DNA from: a virus
IMG/VR virus record: IMGVR_UViG_3300002138_000073
Span: 1 to 64,000 of that record
Direction: 5' to 3' (one strand)
DNA length: 64,000 bases
This document shows, piece by piece, positions 6,096-14,194 of this stretch. Every line of letters begins with the position of its first letter. The stretch's first letter is position 1. The position numbers and the translations under genes were made by a program. The notes under the pieces are model-generated. The model saw nothing but the letters and a program-made list of their open reading frames with translations, ran no database searches and had not been told where the DNA came from.

Positions 6096-6120
6096 AGGGG
6101 GCGAAAGCCCCCTGTCTTAA
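6096..6120 (+). terminator. rho-independent-type terminator
   Basis: The stem AGGGGGC/GCCCCCT (6096-6113) closes a GAAA loop and is followed by GTCTTAACTCTTCT. It lies 12 bases after the putative virion gene. The same core hairpin recurs in sense orientation on the other strand at 62093-62110. Confidence 0.75.
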
Positions 6121-6142
6121 CTCTTCTATAAAGGCTTAAGCC

Positions 6143-6400
6143 ATGAACTTCTTGTCTAAACTAAAAAACGTAATGTTCGGCAAGTCAGAACCGTCTAAAT
6201 CAGAGACTGGCGTTATAGACGTAGTAGATATCACCAAGGTAACCCGCACTGGTATCCTAATGGGCCTTGCTACAACTGTCGCATACCTGCTCTCGAATGT
6301 CAAACCAGAAATGTTTGGCGATCATGCGGGAATTGCCGCTGTAGTACTTACAGTAGTTGGGGAACTTTCTTTGAGGTTTTTGAAATCAAACGGGAAATAA
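6143..6400 (+). CDS. small membrane protein (85 aa), holin-like in size
   Basis: Two hydrophobic segments (ILMGLATTVAYLLSNV near 37-52, and IAAVVLTVVGELSLRFL near 63-80) end in a short basic tail. The layout and the position before other membrane and secreted proteins would fit a holin, but this is inference. Confidence 0.5.
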   Translation: MNFLSKLKNVMFGKSEPSKSETGVIDVVDITKVTRTGILMGLATTVAYLLSNVKPEMFGDHAGIAAVVLTVVGELSLRFLKSNGK

Positions 6401-6401
6401 C

Positions 6402-6695
6402 ATGGATACAATTTATGATTTTTTGGTGGCCAACAAGCTACCTGTCGGTGGTGGACTTATTGCTATTGTTATGCTGTGGGACAAGATCAAGGTAGCCTTC
6501 GGCTCCCTCAAAGGAAAGATCAAACTTCCAGTCTTGTCAAAAGCTGAGCCAGACCAAGAATTGGCAGATCAAAGTGCTATTAAGCATCTTCGAGATAGAG
6601 CTGCTTCTTTTGGTGATAAGGAGCTTACACTACTAATCAAAGAAATTGATACAAGATTCTATGACATTCATTCAGGAGTAAAAAATGAGAAGTAA
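6402..6695 (+). CDS. small membrane protein with soluble tail (97 aa)
   Basis: A hydrophobic segment at residues 14-27 (LPVGGGLIAIVMLW) is followed by a charged helical tail. It is one base after the previous gene and overlaps the next, so the three are co-translated. No family recognised. Confidence 0.5.
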   Translation: MDTIYDFLVANKLPVGGGLIAIVMLWDKIKVAFGSLKGKIKLPVLSKAEPDQELADQSAIKHLRDRAASFGDKELTLLIKEIDTRFYDIHSGVKNEK

Positions 6696-7065
6696 GCTCT
6701 TCGCACTCCTTGCACTGATTGTGATGTCATATTCTGCTTTGGCTGTGGACAAAGATGCAGTAGCTAAAGCTGTCAAAGACGACAACATTTCAGCACAAGA
6801 CTGCCGCAAGTGGTACACAGTCTATAAAGGCGCGTACATCTACGTCAAAGAGCTAGATGCTGCAGGCTCAAAAGACTTTGGCGATGTCTTTGATAAGATT
6901 ATCTTTGTAAGAGATAAGACTCTTCCAACTAAGGGCAACGCCAACTTTGTCAAAGCAACAGACCTGTCTGCTTATACTGACGCCGACTTCACGGCAGAGA
7001 AAAGAACAGATCTAGCTGAAGACCTATACAAAATCTGTGAAGGCCTTAAGGCAGGAATGAAATAA
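6685..7065 (+). CDS. secreted protein with signal peptide (126 aa)
   Basis: It begins MRSKLFALLALIVMSYSALA, a typical Sec signal with predicted cleavage after residue 20. The mature part is mixed helical with two cysteines (residues 39 and about 119 by rough count). It should be exported to the periplasm or cell surface of the host. Its stop overlaps the start of the cysteine peptidase gene. Confidence 0.55.
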   Translation: MRSKLFALLALIVMSYSALAVDKDAVAKAVKDDNISAQDCRKWYTVYKGAYIYVKELDAAGSKDFGDVFDKIIFVRDKTLPTKGNANFVKATDLSAYTDADFTAEKRTDLAEDLYKICEGLKAGMK

Positions 7066-7958
7066 TGGAAACTTATAACATTTCTGGCTGGGTTGACTTG
7101 CCAGAAGAAGTAGACGCTGTTGAATCTGAATTCGGTGTATTCGGATCAGTAGCGTCTTTTCTTACAGAGACCGGCAAAGGTAAAATAGTTTGTCTCCATG
7201 ACAACTATACTAAAGCTGGTTCTAGTTTCTACTATGTGAATCAGGGAAATATAGGTAGCTGTGTAAGTGCTTCCGCGTCCCTCATCACTAATACCTTGAT
7301 GGTGACAGAGATAGCAAATGGGGAGAGAGAGATCCTCAAAGGATGGATTGCTATCGAACCATTGTACTATGGGGCCAGAGTTGTCATAGGTGGCAATAGG
7401 ATCAGAGGCGATGGTGCTATTGTAGCTCACCAGATTCAATACATGAATGAATATGGGACTCTACTAAAGCAGAAGTATGGAGCTATTGATCTAACGGAGT
7501 ACTCTGTAGATAGATGTCGCAAATGGGGAACTGGATCTGGCTTCCCAAAGACACTAGAGGATATCTCTAAAGACCATACTGTTTCAGTCTTCTCAAGAGT
7601 TAAATCTTATGAGGAAGTAAGAGACAGTATTGCTAATGGGTATCCTGTAGAAGTTGGATCATCTTATGGTTTTGCTAGTGAGACCGATGAAGAAGGTTTC
7701 TGTAGGCAAAATACAACTTGGCAGCATGCTCTATCTATTATTGCAGTCGATGACGACAGTAAAAGAAAAGGGTGTATGATCTCCAATACTTGGCCACTTA
7801 GCTGGCTTAAGATTCGTAAGCGTAAGCTCAATCAGCCAGATGGATGTTTCTGGGTTGATGCTGAAACAATCGATCGTATGGCGAAAAATGGAGATGCGTG
7901 GTCTATAGGCGGATTTAACGGCTATAAGAAGCCAGTCAATACAAACGTTAGCTGGTAG
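7065..7958 (+). CDS. papain-like (C1-type) cysteine peptidase
   Basis: A 297-residue protein with the papain-fold signature in order: Q60-x5-C66 (NQGNIGSCVSASAS), H221 in WQHALSIIAV, and N241 followed by TW (SNTWP). That gives a complete Cys/His/Asn triad plus the oxyanion-hole Gln. No signal peptide is seen. It could process a phage protein, act in lysis, or inactivate a host protein. It sits in a chain of small membrane or exported proteins and directly before a thioredoxin-fold protein. Confidence 0.7.
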   Translation: METYNISGWVDLPEEVDAVESEFGVFGSVASFLTETGKGKIVCLHDNYTKAGSSFYYVNQGNIGSCVSASASLITNTLMVTEIANGEREILKGWIAIEPLYYGARVVIGGNRIRGDGAIVAHQIQYMNEYGTLLKQKYGAIDLTEYSVDRCRKWGTGSGFPKTLEDISKDHTVSVFSRVKSYEEVRDSIANGYPVEVGSSYGFASETDEEGFCRQNTTWQHALSIIAVDDDSKRKGCMISNTWPLSWLKIRKRKLNQPDGCFWVDAETIDRMAKNGDAWSIGGFNGYKKPVNTNVSW

Positions 7959-7966
7959 GATACCAA

Positions 7967-8581
7967 ATGAAAAAGATATTGATAGTTATAATCGTAATAC
8001 TTATGCTCCTGCCAAATTCATCAAGTCCGTCAATAGTCTCTGTAGATGTGTCAGCAGAAGACTTTGAAGCATATGGAATCGCTGGTGCTCTGGCAATGCT
8101 ACCAAATGAAGATGGTGTCCCAGATGTGCCAACTCCAGTAAATGACAAGTGTACATGTGTAAATGGCAAAGTGTCATATGATGGTGGGACCTCCTTGACG
8201 GATTGTAAGTGTAAAAACTCTGACTCGAATTGTGGATGCAAGAAGTCGGTAAAAGAAGAAGTGCCAGACTTGTTCCCCCGCACTGTACTGGTGACCCAAC
8301 CATCCATTTGTCCCCCATGTGTGACGGTAGATAGGAACATTGTAGCTAGACTAAGAAATGAAGAACATAAGAAAGCTGGCTGGGATGTAGGTACAGAAGC
8401 ATTCAATGACTTTCAGGTTCTAGACCTTGATGATGAGTCTGCATCTGCCGAAGTTAAGAGGCTTAACCTGAGTTACACCGCTATTCCTACTTTCTTCTAT
8501 ATGGATAAGGATGGAGTGACGAAGATTCACACCGGACTTATGTCATATGATGGCTATATCAAATGGTCTAAAAAAAACTGA
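7967..8581 (+). CDS. membrane-anchored or secreted thioredoxin-fold protein
   Basis: The N-terminus is a hydrophobic anchor or signal (IVIIVILMLLP). Residues 62-91 form a cysteine-rich segment (eight Cys in C-x-C and C-x-C-x-C type spacing). The thioredoxin domain carries CPPC at residues 115-118 and the cis-proline motif AIPTFF at 172-177. It should do thiol-disulfide exchange outside the cytoplasm. It follows the cysteine peptidase; the 1813-residue cysteine-rich virion protein encoded at 41638-47079 is a possible client (inference). Confidence 0.65.
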   Translation: MKKILIVIIVILMLLPNSSSPSIVSVDVSAEDFEAYGIAGALAMLPNEDGVPDVPTPVNDKCTCVNGKVSYDGGTSLTDCKCKNSDSNCGCKKSVKEEVPDLFPRTVLVTQPSICPPCVTVDRNIVARLRNEEHKKAGWDVGTEAFNDFQVLDLDDESASAEVKRLNLSYTAIPTFFYMDKDGVTKIHTGLMSYDGYIKWSKKN

Positions 8582-8598
8582 GTACTACGTACTCTCGT

Positions 8599-8778
8599 GT
8601 GAGTCATCGTCTATGGAAGCTAAATGGGTCATTCTCTCCTGACATGAATCAATTAATTCAGCATCTCCAATCAGAGCATAGAATATCTAATCTAGACGAT
8701 TTATCATACGAAGACCTATTAGCAATTCACGATGATGATCACAACGGAGTATACAATGAAGCTAATAGATCTTTTTGA
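8599..8778 (+). CDS. small hypothetical protein (59 aa)
   Basis: A short frame fills the gap after the thioredoxin-like gene. GTG 8599 gives 59 residues and ATG 8644 gives 44; no clear ribosome site distinguishes them. The C-terminal part (NLDDLSYEDLLAIHDDDHNG) reads like a real acidic helical protein. It overlaps the start of the next gene by 23 bases. Confidence 0.4.
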   Translation: MSHRLWKLNGSFSPDMNQLIQHLQSEHRISNLDDLSYEDLLAIHDDDHNGVYNEANRSF

Positions 8779-9049
8779 GGAACTCGTCAAGAATAAAACT
8801 GTTGAAGTATCAGATGGGGTAAATATCAGATGCGGAGACGAAATCAACTTGGTGGTATCATCGCATAATGATGAAGTCGTAATCAGGTTTGGATCTCCCG
8901 CTGTTCAGGTTTTCATTTCGAAGATGGGGCCGCTGCGGCTCTTGAATGCTGTTCGGCCCACTATCGAATCAATCACTATAACTGACAAATCTTTCAAGAT
9001 CAGTGTAGATAATGCTCCAGATATGGAGGTGAAGCGTGAACTGGTATGA
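8756..9049 (+). CDS. hypothetical protein (97 aa)
   Basis: ATG 8756 is preceded by GGAG; upstream in-frame starts lack a site. The protein alternates strands (EINLVVSSHNDEVVIRFG, ESITITDKSFKISV), suggesting a small beta fold. No family recognised. Confidence 0.5.
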   Translation: MKLIDLFEELVKNKTVEVSDGVNIRCGDEINLVVSSHNDEVVIRFGSPAVQVFISKMGPLRLLNAVRPTIESITITDKSFKISVDNAPDMEVKRELV

Positions 9050-9314
9050 CGAATACTGCAAAGAATTTGGCTACTCTGCAAAAGCCGGTCGCAGGGGTGA
9101 GAGAGATGCAGAAAGACTCAAGAGGAGAGTAGAGAAAGCCGCCACTCTGGAAAAAGAGGATCTCTCTTCTTTTACTGATCGGACTTCGGCAGAAGCCCAT
9201 CTGGAGGATAAAGCCGTAGGCATGTACGGGTCGTTTGGATTCATGCTGTTTCAGGTGATCATTTCGTGGGTGATCAGGAAAATTTTAGATTCATATTTTG
9301 GGGCAAATAAATGA
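9036..9314 (+). CDS. small protein with C-terminal membrane segment (92 aa)
   Basis: The GTG start is preceded by GGAGGTG. A charged helical N-terminal region (RGERDAERLKRRVEKA) is followed by a hydrophobic stretch near residues 65-82 (GFMLFQVIISWVIRKIL). It could be a tail-anchored membrane protein; spanin- or holin-related roles cannot be excluded. Confidence 0.5.
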   Translation: MNWYDEYCKEFGYSAKAGRRGERDAERLKRRVEKAATLEKEDLSSFTDRTSAEAHLEDKAVGMYGSFGFMLFQVIISWVIRKILDSYFGANK

Positions 9315-9820
9315 CAATCAAAGTTGTAGCTAGTTCTCAGGTCAAGACCACATACAATTTTACAGAGACATCTTCTACTTCGGTAAGATCGAATCTGGAA
9401 ACTGTAAACTCTGCTCCTGCTTACACCTATGGAAGTGGAAACTTTGAGATTAATGCTGGAGTAAAAAATACTGGGGTATTACCATCTGGTGGTGCTACTA
9501 TAATAGACCTTGCATCTATGTCTAGTACGTCCTTTGGGATCACATCCACTGTCGCATTTACAGGCGTGAAGAATGTGACAGTGTATAACACTTCTACGGT
9601 ACAAAACAGAGACATCAATATCAGAGCCACAGGCTCTAATGCTTTCACGAACCTATTCAATGGTGAGTCTGGCAATCTACTGATTAAACCATACTCAAGC
9701 TTCAGCTACAGCGACCCATACAGCTTGGCAGTAACTGGTTCACAAAAGAATATCAGCTTGTTCGACGTGAGTGGGTCTGGTGCCACTTACGAGATTTGTG
9801 TGTTGGGAAATATTGTTTAA
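9311..9820 (+). CDS. putative virion protein, beta-rich (169 aa)
   Basis: Rich in Ser, Thr, Asn and Gly, low in charge, with the C-terminal pattern LLIKPYSSFSYSDPYS and a DVSGSGATYEI ending that I associate with phage head- or tail-associated proteins. Exact role unknown. Confidence 0.5.
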   Translation: MTIKVVASSQVKTTYNFTETSSTSVRSNLETVNSAPAYTYGSGNFEINAGVKNTGVLPSGGATIIDLASMSSTSFGITSTVAFTGVKNVTVYNTSTVQNRDINIRATGSNAFTNLFNGESGNLLIKPYSSFSYSDPYSLAVTGSQKNISLFDVSGSGATYEICVLGNIV

Positions 9821-9833
9821 TATAAGGCATAAA

Positions 9834-10688
9834 ATGAACGAACCACCCATTGATGGCGAAGAAGAAGTAGATTACATGCGAAGATGCATGAAGTCTTTTG
9901 GTGATCAAGACATAGACAATGAAGAAAAAGCCTCAATATGTCTAGCTTCTTTTAGGGGCGACTCTAAAGGCAGCAAGGACATACTCTCAAGAATAGATTT
10001 TCATCTCTGTTGTTCAAAATATCTAACAGATATTGAGACTGGCTACGAAGAAGAGCTTACCGAGGCCAACTTTTATATTCCAGAAGTTTCTGAATATGAG
10101 GACTTTGGCGAAGAAACAGAAGAGGTGTCTGCGTCTAGCTTGTGGGAGAATATAAGAAACAAGAAGAAAAAGCTTGGCAAAAATTATAAACCAGCAAAGC
10201 CCGGAGACAAGGATCGTCCTGATCCAAAGTCTTGGAAAAAGGCTCAGTCTGGAGAAGGCGAAATGGCCAAGGACCAGATAAAAAAGATGCACACTCAGTT
10301 GGTGTCTATTGTTAGCAAGATGGAAACAATGGACATTGAACTTGAAGAGTGGACCACTGACATGGTGTCAAAGGCAGAGATTTACATTCAAAACATCTTT
10401 GACTTTGTTGAATCTTATAGTGGAGAGTCTGATACATCGTACTCTTCTGAGTATCAAGGAAGAACTGTAACCCTCAACAAACCATTCAGAACTCCCAAAG
10501 GTCCCAAGAAGTTTTCTGTTTATACGAAAAACGAAAAGGGCAATGTAGTGAAGGTGAATTTCGGCGATCCGAACAGTACCATTAAGAAAAATATCCCAGA
10601 ACGTCGGAAAAGTTTTAGAGCTAGACACAACTGCGACAATCCGGGGCCGAAATGGAAAAGTCGATACTGGAGCTGCAAGAACTGGTGA
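9834..10688 (+). CDS. phage protein with C-terminal Cys-containing prohead-type domain (284 aa)
   Basis: I start at ATG 9834; the frame is open upstream but that part overlaps the preceding gene. The first half is acidic, with three Cys near residues 18, 36 and 59, then a Lys/Pro-rich linker. The last 80 residues (KPFRTPKGPKKFSVY ... FRARHNCDNPGPKWKSRYWSC) match a domain common at the end of prohead core or maturation proteins of large phages. A promoter/terminator element follows. Confidence 0.55.
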   Translation: MNEPPIDGEEEVDYMRRCMKSFGDQDIDNEEKASICLASFRGDSKGSKDILSRIDFHLCCSKYLTDIETGYEEELTEANFYIPEVSEYEDFGEETEEVSASSLWENIRNKKKKLGKNYKPAKPGDKDRPDPKSWKKAQSGEGEMAKDQIKKMHTQLVSIVSKMETMDIELEEWTTDMVSKAEIYIQNIFDFVESYSGESDTSYSSEYQGRTVTLNKPFRTPKGPKKFSVYTKNEKGNVVKVNFGDPNSTIKKNIPERRKSFRARHNCDNPGPKWKSRYWSCKNW

Positions 10689-10713
10689 CATTGCCCGAAT
10701 CCGCAAGTTGCTC

Positions 10714-10742
10714 TTGACATCCTGACCTCCGAGGGCTATAAT
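10714..10742 (+). promoter_or_regulatory. perfect-consensus sigma70 promoter
   Basis: TTGACA (10714-10719), a 17-base spacer, and TATAAT (10737-10742) match the bacterial housekeeping consensus at every base and spacing. The -10 box lies exactly in the loop of a 10-bp hairpin. It would drive the genes from 10783, starting near 10749. Confidence 0.7.
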
Positions 10743-10760
10743 CCTCGGAGGTTATTTTGT
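10725..10760 (+). terminator. hairpin terminator enclosing the -10 box
   Basis: Stem ACCTCCGAGG (10725-10734) and CCTCGGAGGT (10743-10752), loop GCTATAAT, followed by TATTTTGTTT. It ends the upstream gene block. As DNA, the same inverted repeat flanks the -10 box and could serve as an operator. Confidence 0.75.
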
Positions 10761-10782
10761 TTAACGTCTAGATGGTGTACGC

Positions 10783-11310
10783 ATGATGATTCTCCAGCTC
10801 AACCCGCCAATCCATGTGATGACCCCATTGGGCGAGGCATTTGCCAAGCTCGTGATCGACTATGGGCCTGATGTAAACCCAATCTTTGTGTGTGACATTT
10901 TCAAAGACAGGGCCTGCGTTAGCATCGATAGTGCCGAGATACGTTTCGGGGGCAACCCGATGTATGATTTGCAAGACCCAGAACCATTCAAGAGTTGGGC
11001 TGATTATCATGGAGAGAGAGATATGAAGAATCGCTGTGTTGAGACGATGACCAAGACCACATTCTACGGATACAACGTCCGGGTCTGGTCCAACTGTGAA
11101 CAGCCAGACAGGGCTCTGGCAAACTTCATGGGACCAGACAAGAGGGTGGTTGAGGTCATCACTGAGGTGCTGGGGTTCGTGCTGCAAGTAGGTCTGACCG
11201 AGTCGCTTGAGTACCTGCGGGACGAGCTTGAGAAGCTGGACCACGTTGCTGCGTATGAGATCGTTGATTCAGAAGGCCAAGGGGTTGTAGTTTATCCGGA
11301 TTGGAAGTAA
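10783..11310 (+). CDS. conserved-type phage protein, possibly two joined parts (175 aa)
   Basis: The first 65 residues (TPLGEAFAKLVIDYGPDVNP, then FVCDIFKDRACVSIDSAEIRF) look like a small phage domain in which TP-G-A-x-x-I-DYGP-x-x-N is typical. The rest is a helical region of unknown family. An in-frame ATG near 11023 has a good purine-rich site (GGAGAGAGAGAT), so a shorter second product is possible. It is the first gene behind the promoter at 10714. Confidence 0.5.
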   Translation: MMILQLNPPIHVMTPLGEAFAKLVIDYGPDVNPIFVCDIFKDRACVSIDSAEIRFGGNPMYDLQDPEPFKSWADYHGERDMKNRCVETMTKTTFYGYNVRVWSNCEQPDRALANFMGPDKRVVEVITEVLGFVLQVGLTESLEYLRDELEKLDHVAAYEIVDSEGQGVVVYPDWK

Positions 11311-11312
11311 CT

Positions 11313-11678
11313 ATGACTTATGAATATTTAGCTACTGTAATCTCGGTCTATGATGGTGATACGATCACAGTCTCAGTCGATCTCGGGTTCCATATCTCAC
11401 AGACGATGTCGGTAAGACTCGCTAGAATCAACTCTCCTGAAGTCCGAGGGGTTTCTTCCACAGAGGGGCTAGAGGCAAGAGACTTTCTTAGGTCTATCCT
11501 GCCAGTCGGCACGAGGGTGACTCTTGTCACCCACAAAGATGGTCGAGAGAAGTATGGGCGATATTTGGCGGACGTTTACTTGAACGAACTGGAGTGTTGG
11601 TCCGAGCCAAACCTCTTCAAATGCGTTAACGATATGATGGTGGCTAAAGGGTTCGCTCAATTGAAGGAATACAAATGA
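11313..11678 (+). CDS. staphylococcal-nuclease-like (thermonuclease) protein
   Basis: A 121-residue SNase/TNase domain without a signal peptide. Visible motifs are YDGDT (residues 13-17, metal site), VRLARINSPE (34-43, with the catalytic Arg and Glu), and KYGRYLADV (80-88, second catalytic Arg). It would cut DNA or RNA to 3'-phosphates, calcium dependent. A cytoplasmic version in a phage could degrade host DNA or RNA. The ATG at 11313 is preferred over the TTG at 11301. Confidence 0.8.
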   Translation: MTYEYLATVISVYDGDTITVSVDLGFHISQTMSVRLARINSPEVRGVSSTEGLEARDFLRSILPVGTRVTLVTHKDGREKYGRYLADVYLNELECWSEPNLFKCVNDMMVAKGFAQLKEYK

Positions 11679-12364
11679 CAAATCACGTTGATGGTATTGT
11701 GTCTTTTATGCAGAAGGCTGGTCAGGCAACCCCAGAGAAGCTGACTGTTCCTTCAGAACAGGATCGAATGCTTCGAGCCAAGCTCATTATCGAAGAAGCC
11801 TTTGAACTGATCAATAAGGGTCTAGGAATTGAGGTCAGTAATTTTGGCCACTTTTTGAACCCGAATGATTTCAAATACATTATTACTGGAGAGGCCGATC
11901 CTGTTGAGTCTCTCGATGGGGCTGCTGACCTGTATTGGGTTGGTGTGGGCGGGGTTTCAGTCATCTTCGGGGCTCATCTGGACTCAGTCCTCGACGAGGT
12001 AGATCGAAGCAACCAGTCCAAGTTTATCGATGGGCATAGACGCGAAGACGGAAAATGGATTAAAGGTCCGTCGTACAGTCAAGCCGACATTAAATCTGTT
12101 CTTCGCGACCGTGTCCGCCCTGTCAGCCCATTGGGCGAAGGCTACTATGCCATGCCGCACGAATGTGGTGATAACGCTTGGTATATTGTTGATAAGGATT
12201 TCTGGCATAATCACCGCTATATTCCAGACTGGGAGATTTGCTTGAGGGTTCCGGGATTTGACGAAGGCTCAGAATCTTGCTATCACCCAGTCGATGATCG
12301 GGTTGGTAGTAACGAAGCTGAAAATATGCTGAAAGCCCTTGGTTTTACTATTTTGGACGAATAA
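11675..12364 (+). CDS. MazG/PRA-PH-type NTP pyrophosphohydrolase with extra C-terminal region
   Basis: Residues 1-145 match the all-alpha NTP pyrophosphatase fold: RAKLIIEEAFELI (the E-x-x-E metal helix), DGAADLYWVGVGG (second metal helix with D), and VDRSNQSKFIDGHRREDGKW. Such enzymes hydrolyse (d)NTPs to monophosphates plus PPi, and phage versions may tune nucleotide pools or alarmones. Residues 150-229 are unrelated, with several His, Trp and Cys (HNHRYIPDWEICLRV), and I do not recognise them. Confidence 0.75.
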   Translation: MTNHVDGIVSFMQKAGQATPEKLTVPSEQDRMLRAKLIIEEAFELINKGLGIEVSNFGHFLNPNDFKYIITGEADPVESLDGAADLYWVGVGGVSVIFGAHLDSVLDEVDRSNQSKFIDGHRREDGKWIKGPSYSQADIKSVLRDRVRPVSPLGEGYYAMPHECGDNAWYIVDKDFWHNHRYIPDWEICLRVPGFDEGSESCYHPVDDRVGSNEAENMLKALGFTILDE

Positions 12365-12365
12365 G

Positions 12366-13103
12366 ATGCTTCGCGTTGTGGGCGATGTTCACGGAAAGTT
12401 CAGTCAGTACCTGAAGATAGCAAAAAAGGCAGAGCACAGCCTTTGTCTGGGCGACTTTGGCTTCGCCGATAGCTGGAATAAGCTGCACTATTCGGGACTC
12501 AATCCTGAGTCCCATAAGGTGCTTGCTGGGAACCATGACCCGTATGATATGGCTCCTCAGAGCCTATTCTACCTTGGCGACTTCGGAGAAGCCACCATCG
12601 GCGGTGTAACCGCCTTCTTTATTAGGGGAGGCATCTCCATCGACCGCACCTACCGAGAGGCTGAGCGGATCAATAGGGGGCCTAGAACATGGTGGTCTCA
12701 GGAGGAACTCAACTTCGCCCAAATGATCGAGTGCATGAAGGCCTACCGGAAGGCGAAGCCCTCCATCGTGGTATCGCATGTGCCTGCGGCTAGTTTCGCT
12801 TCAATCATGTCCCCAGACGATAAGATTCTGACAGACTTCGGCTTTCATAAGGGGTTTAAGGAAGCCACCCAGCTATTGGGGGATGAGCTTTTAAAGATCC
12901 ATAGACCGAAGATGTGGCTGTCTGGTCATTTTCACAAGTCCTTTCAGGATGAAATTGGTGGGACTAATTTTATTGGTCTTGCCGAGCTAGAATACGTAGA
13001 TGTGTGCGTCTGCGGTGGGCTGCTTGAAAGAGTCGCTTCAAGTTTCCCATACTCTGAGAGTCATTTTCAGTGCAATTTATGTGATTCAACAGTTGGAGAA
13101 TAG
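12366..13103 (+). CDS. calcineurin-like metallophosphoesterase
   Basis: A 245-residue protein with the full metallophosphoesterase motif set: D7-x-H9 in GDVHG, GD30 in LGDFG, G-N56-H57-D, a VVSHVP histidine, and GHFH near the C-terminus. Substrate unknown; phage relatives act on protein phosphates, nucleotides or RNA ends. It overlaps neither neighbour and starts one base after the preceding stop. Confidence 0.75.
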   Translation: MLRVVGDVHGKFSQYLKIAKKAEHSLCLGDFGFADSWNKLHYSGLNPESHKVLAGNHDPYDMAPQSLFYLGDFGEATIGGVTAFFIRGGISIDRTYREAERINRGPRTWWSQEELNFAQMIECMKAYRKAKPSIVVSHVPAASFASIMSPDDKILTDFGFHKGFKEATQLLGDELLKIHRPKMWLSGHFHKSFQDEIGGTNFIGLAELEYVDVCVCGGLLERVASSFPYSESHFQCNLCDSTVGE

Positions 13104-13104
13104 T

Positions 13105-13419
13105 ATGCAAAGTGCAAAAAAGCAATACATTGAGAGTGTGGTTCCCACACTGACTCGTGAAGGAAAAACTCTTGACGAGGCAGTAGCTCACGCATCAGTG
13201 CTTTGGGAGAAAAGTATTGCTCTCGAATCGCAGCAGGCTCTTGAGGTATGTTCTGAGAGTAGCTTAGAATTTACAGCCGAAGTAACGAGCGATGGGTTCA
13301 AGACCGTCGTTCAGGAAGAAGACGTCTTTGAAGATATGACTTTTGCTCAAGCATTTGCAGCTCTAAAGTGCGAGCCCGGCAAGAGATACGAAATCGAGAT
13401 TTCGGTTGAGGAAGTATAG
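13105..13419 (+). CDS. hypothetical acidic protein (104 aa)
   Basis: ATG 13105 follows GGAGAA. The first 50 residues look helical (PTLTREGKTLDEAVAHASVL), and the C-terminal half is acidic (QEEDVFEDMTFAQAF). No family recognised. Confidence 0.5.
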   Translation: MQSAKKQYIESVVPTLTREGKTLDEAVAHASVLWEKSIALESQQALEVCSESSLEFTAEVTSDGFKTVVQEEDVFEDMTFAQAFAALKCEPGKRYEIEISVEEV

Positions 13420-13456
13420 GGCTTTGCCCATATCCTTTTTTTTAAGGCGAAGCCAA

Positions 13457-14005
13457 ATGCAACGTAGATCTTTCCTAGCGGCTATCGCCGCCCTCCCCGT
13501 CTTTGGCCTATTCAAGAAGGCTCCCCGTGATCTGTCTATGTGGACGGACTACCCTGTAAAATTGACTGAGCCAGTTTGGATAGACCCGTTCATTGAGGTG
13601 AACCTCGATAATGGCTCAGTTATAATTGGAGATGTCACCTTCGATACGAACGTGCTAAGATCAAATCCAAAAACAATCCAAAAGATGCGTGAAGTACTAG
13701 CCGCTGGAGAGGGGACTATCTCTCTCATCTGGGGACCAGATGATGAGTGCCGTGACTATGTGAGAGTATCATATAGCAACTCATTTGATCATATTATTCC
13801 CGTTGAGGCCAAAGACTTTGATAAGTGGGAATTCTATACTGAGATAAAAAGAAACGCTCCTGATCAGAGGCTAGAGTTTTACCATATCGCCTACAAAGGC
13901 AAGCATAACTTGTTTGTTCGTACTTTTGAGACTACTCGCAGGGATAACTTGGTTATCTCAAAAGAGGCCATGGAAGATATTCTAAATTGGACACCTAGGA
14001 GCTAG
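13457..14005 (+). CDS. putative exported protein with twin-arginine-like signal (182 aa)
   Basis: It begins MQRRSFLAAIAALPVFGLF: the twin arginine plus F-L motif and an Ala/Leu-rich stretch resemble a Tat signal. The remaining 155 residues are soluble and unrecognised (IWGPDDECRDYVRVSY). Tat signals are unusual in phage genes. A second frame beginning MKRRSFLSFL starts three bases after this gene's stop. Confidence 0.5.
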   Translation: MQRRSFLAAIAALPVFGLFKKAPRDLSMWTDYPVKLTEPVWIDPFIEVNLDNGSVIIGDVTFDTNVLRSNPKTIQKMREVLAAGEGTISLIWGPDDECRDYVRVSYSNSFDHIIPVEAKDFDKWEFYTEIKRNAPDQRLEFYHIAYKGKHNLFVRTFETTRRDNLVISKEAMEDILNWTPRS

Positions 14006-14007
14006 CC

Positions 14008-14194
14008 ATGAAGAGAAGATCCTTCTTGTCTTTCTTAGTCGCTCGACGAAGTCGAGGAAGAATTCAAGGGCGAATATGACCTATGTCCATTTTGTTCTGA
14101 CGAAATTATCACTACTGAAAAGCTATTAATGTTCTCCGTTAAGAAGCTAGGAACTACACTTAAAAAGCTCACGAAAGAATACGAGAATGGTTGA
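14008..14194 (+). pseudogene. frameshifted (or programmed +1) small gene, twin-Arg start and CPFC motif
   Basis: ATG 14008 has a strong TAGGAG site but reads only 23 codons (MKRRSFLSFLVARR...) to a TGA at 14077. A frame shifted by +1 is open from 14039 to 14194, with no start codon near its beginning, and reads naturally: SLDEVEEEFKGEYDLCPFCS. Joining them near TTA-G (14035-14038) gives one protein of about 60 residues. This could be a broken gene, a sequencing error or programmed frameshifting. Confidence 0.45.
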
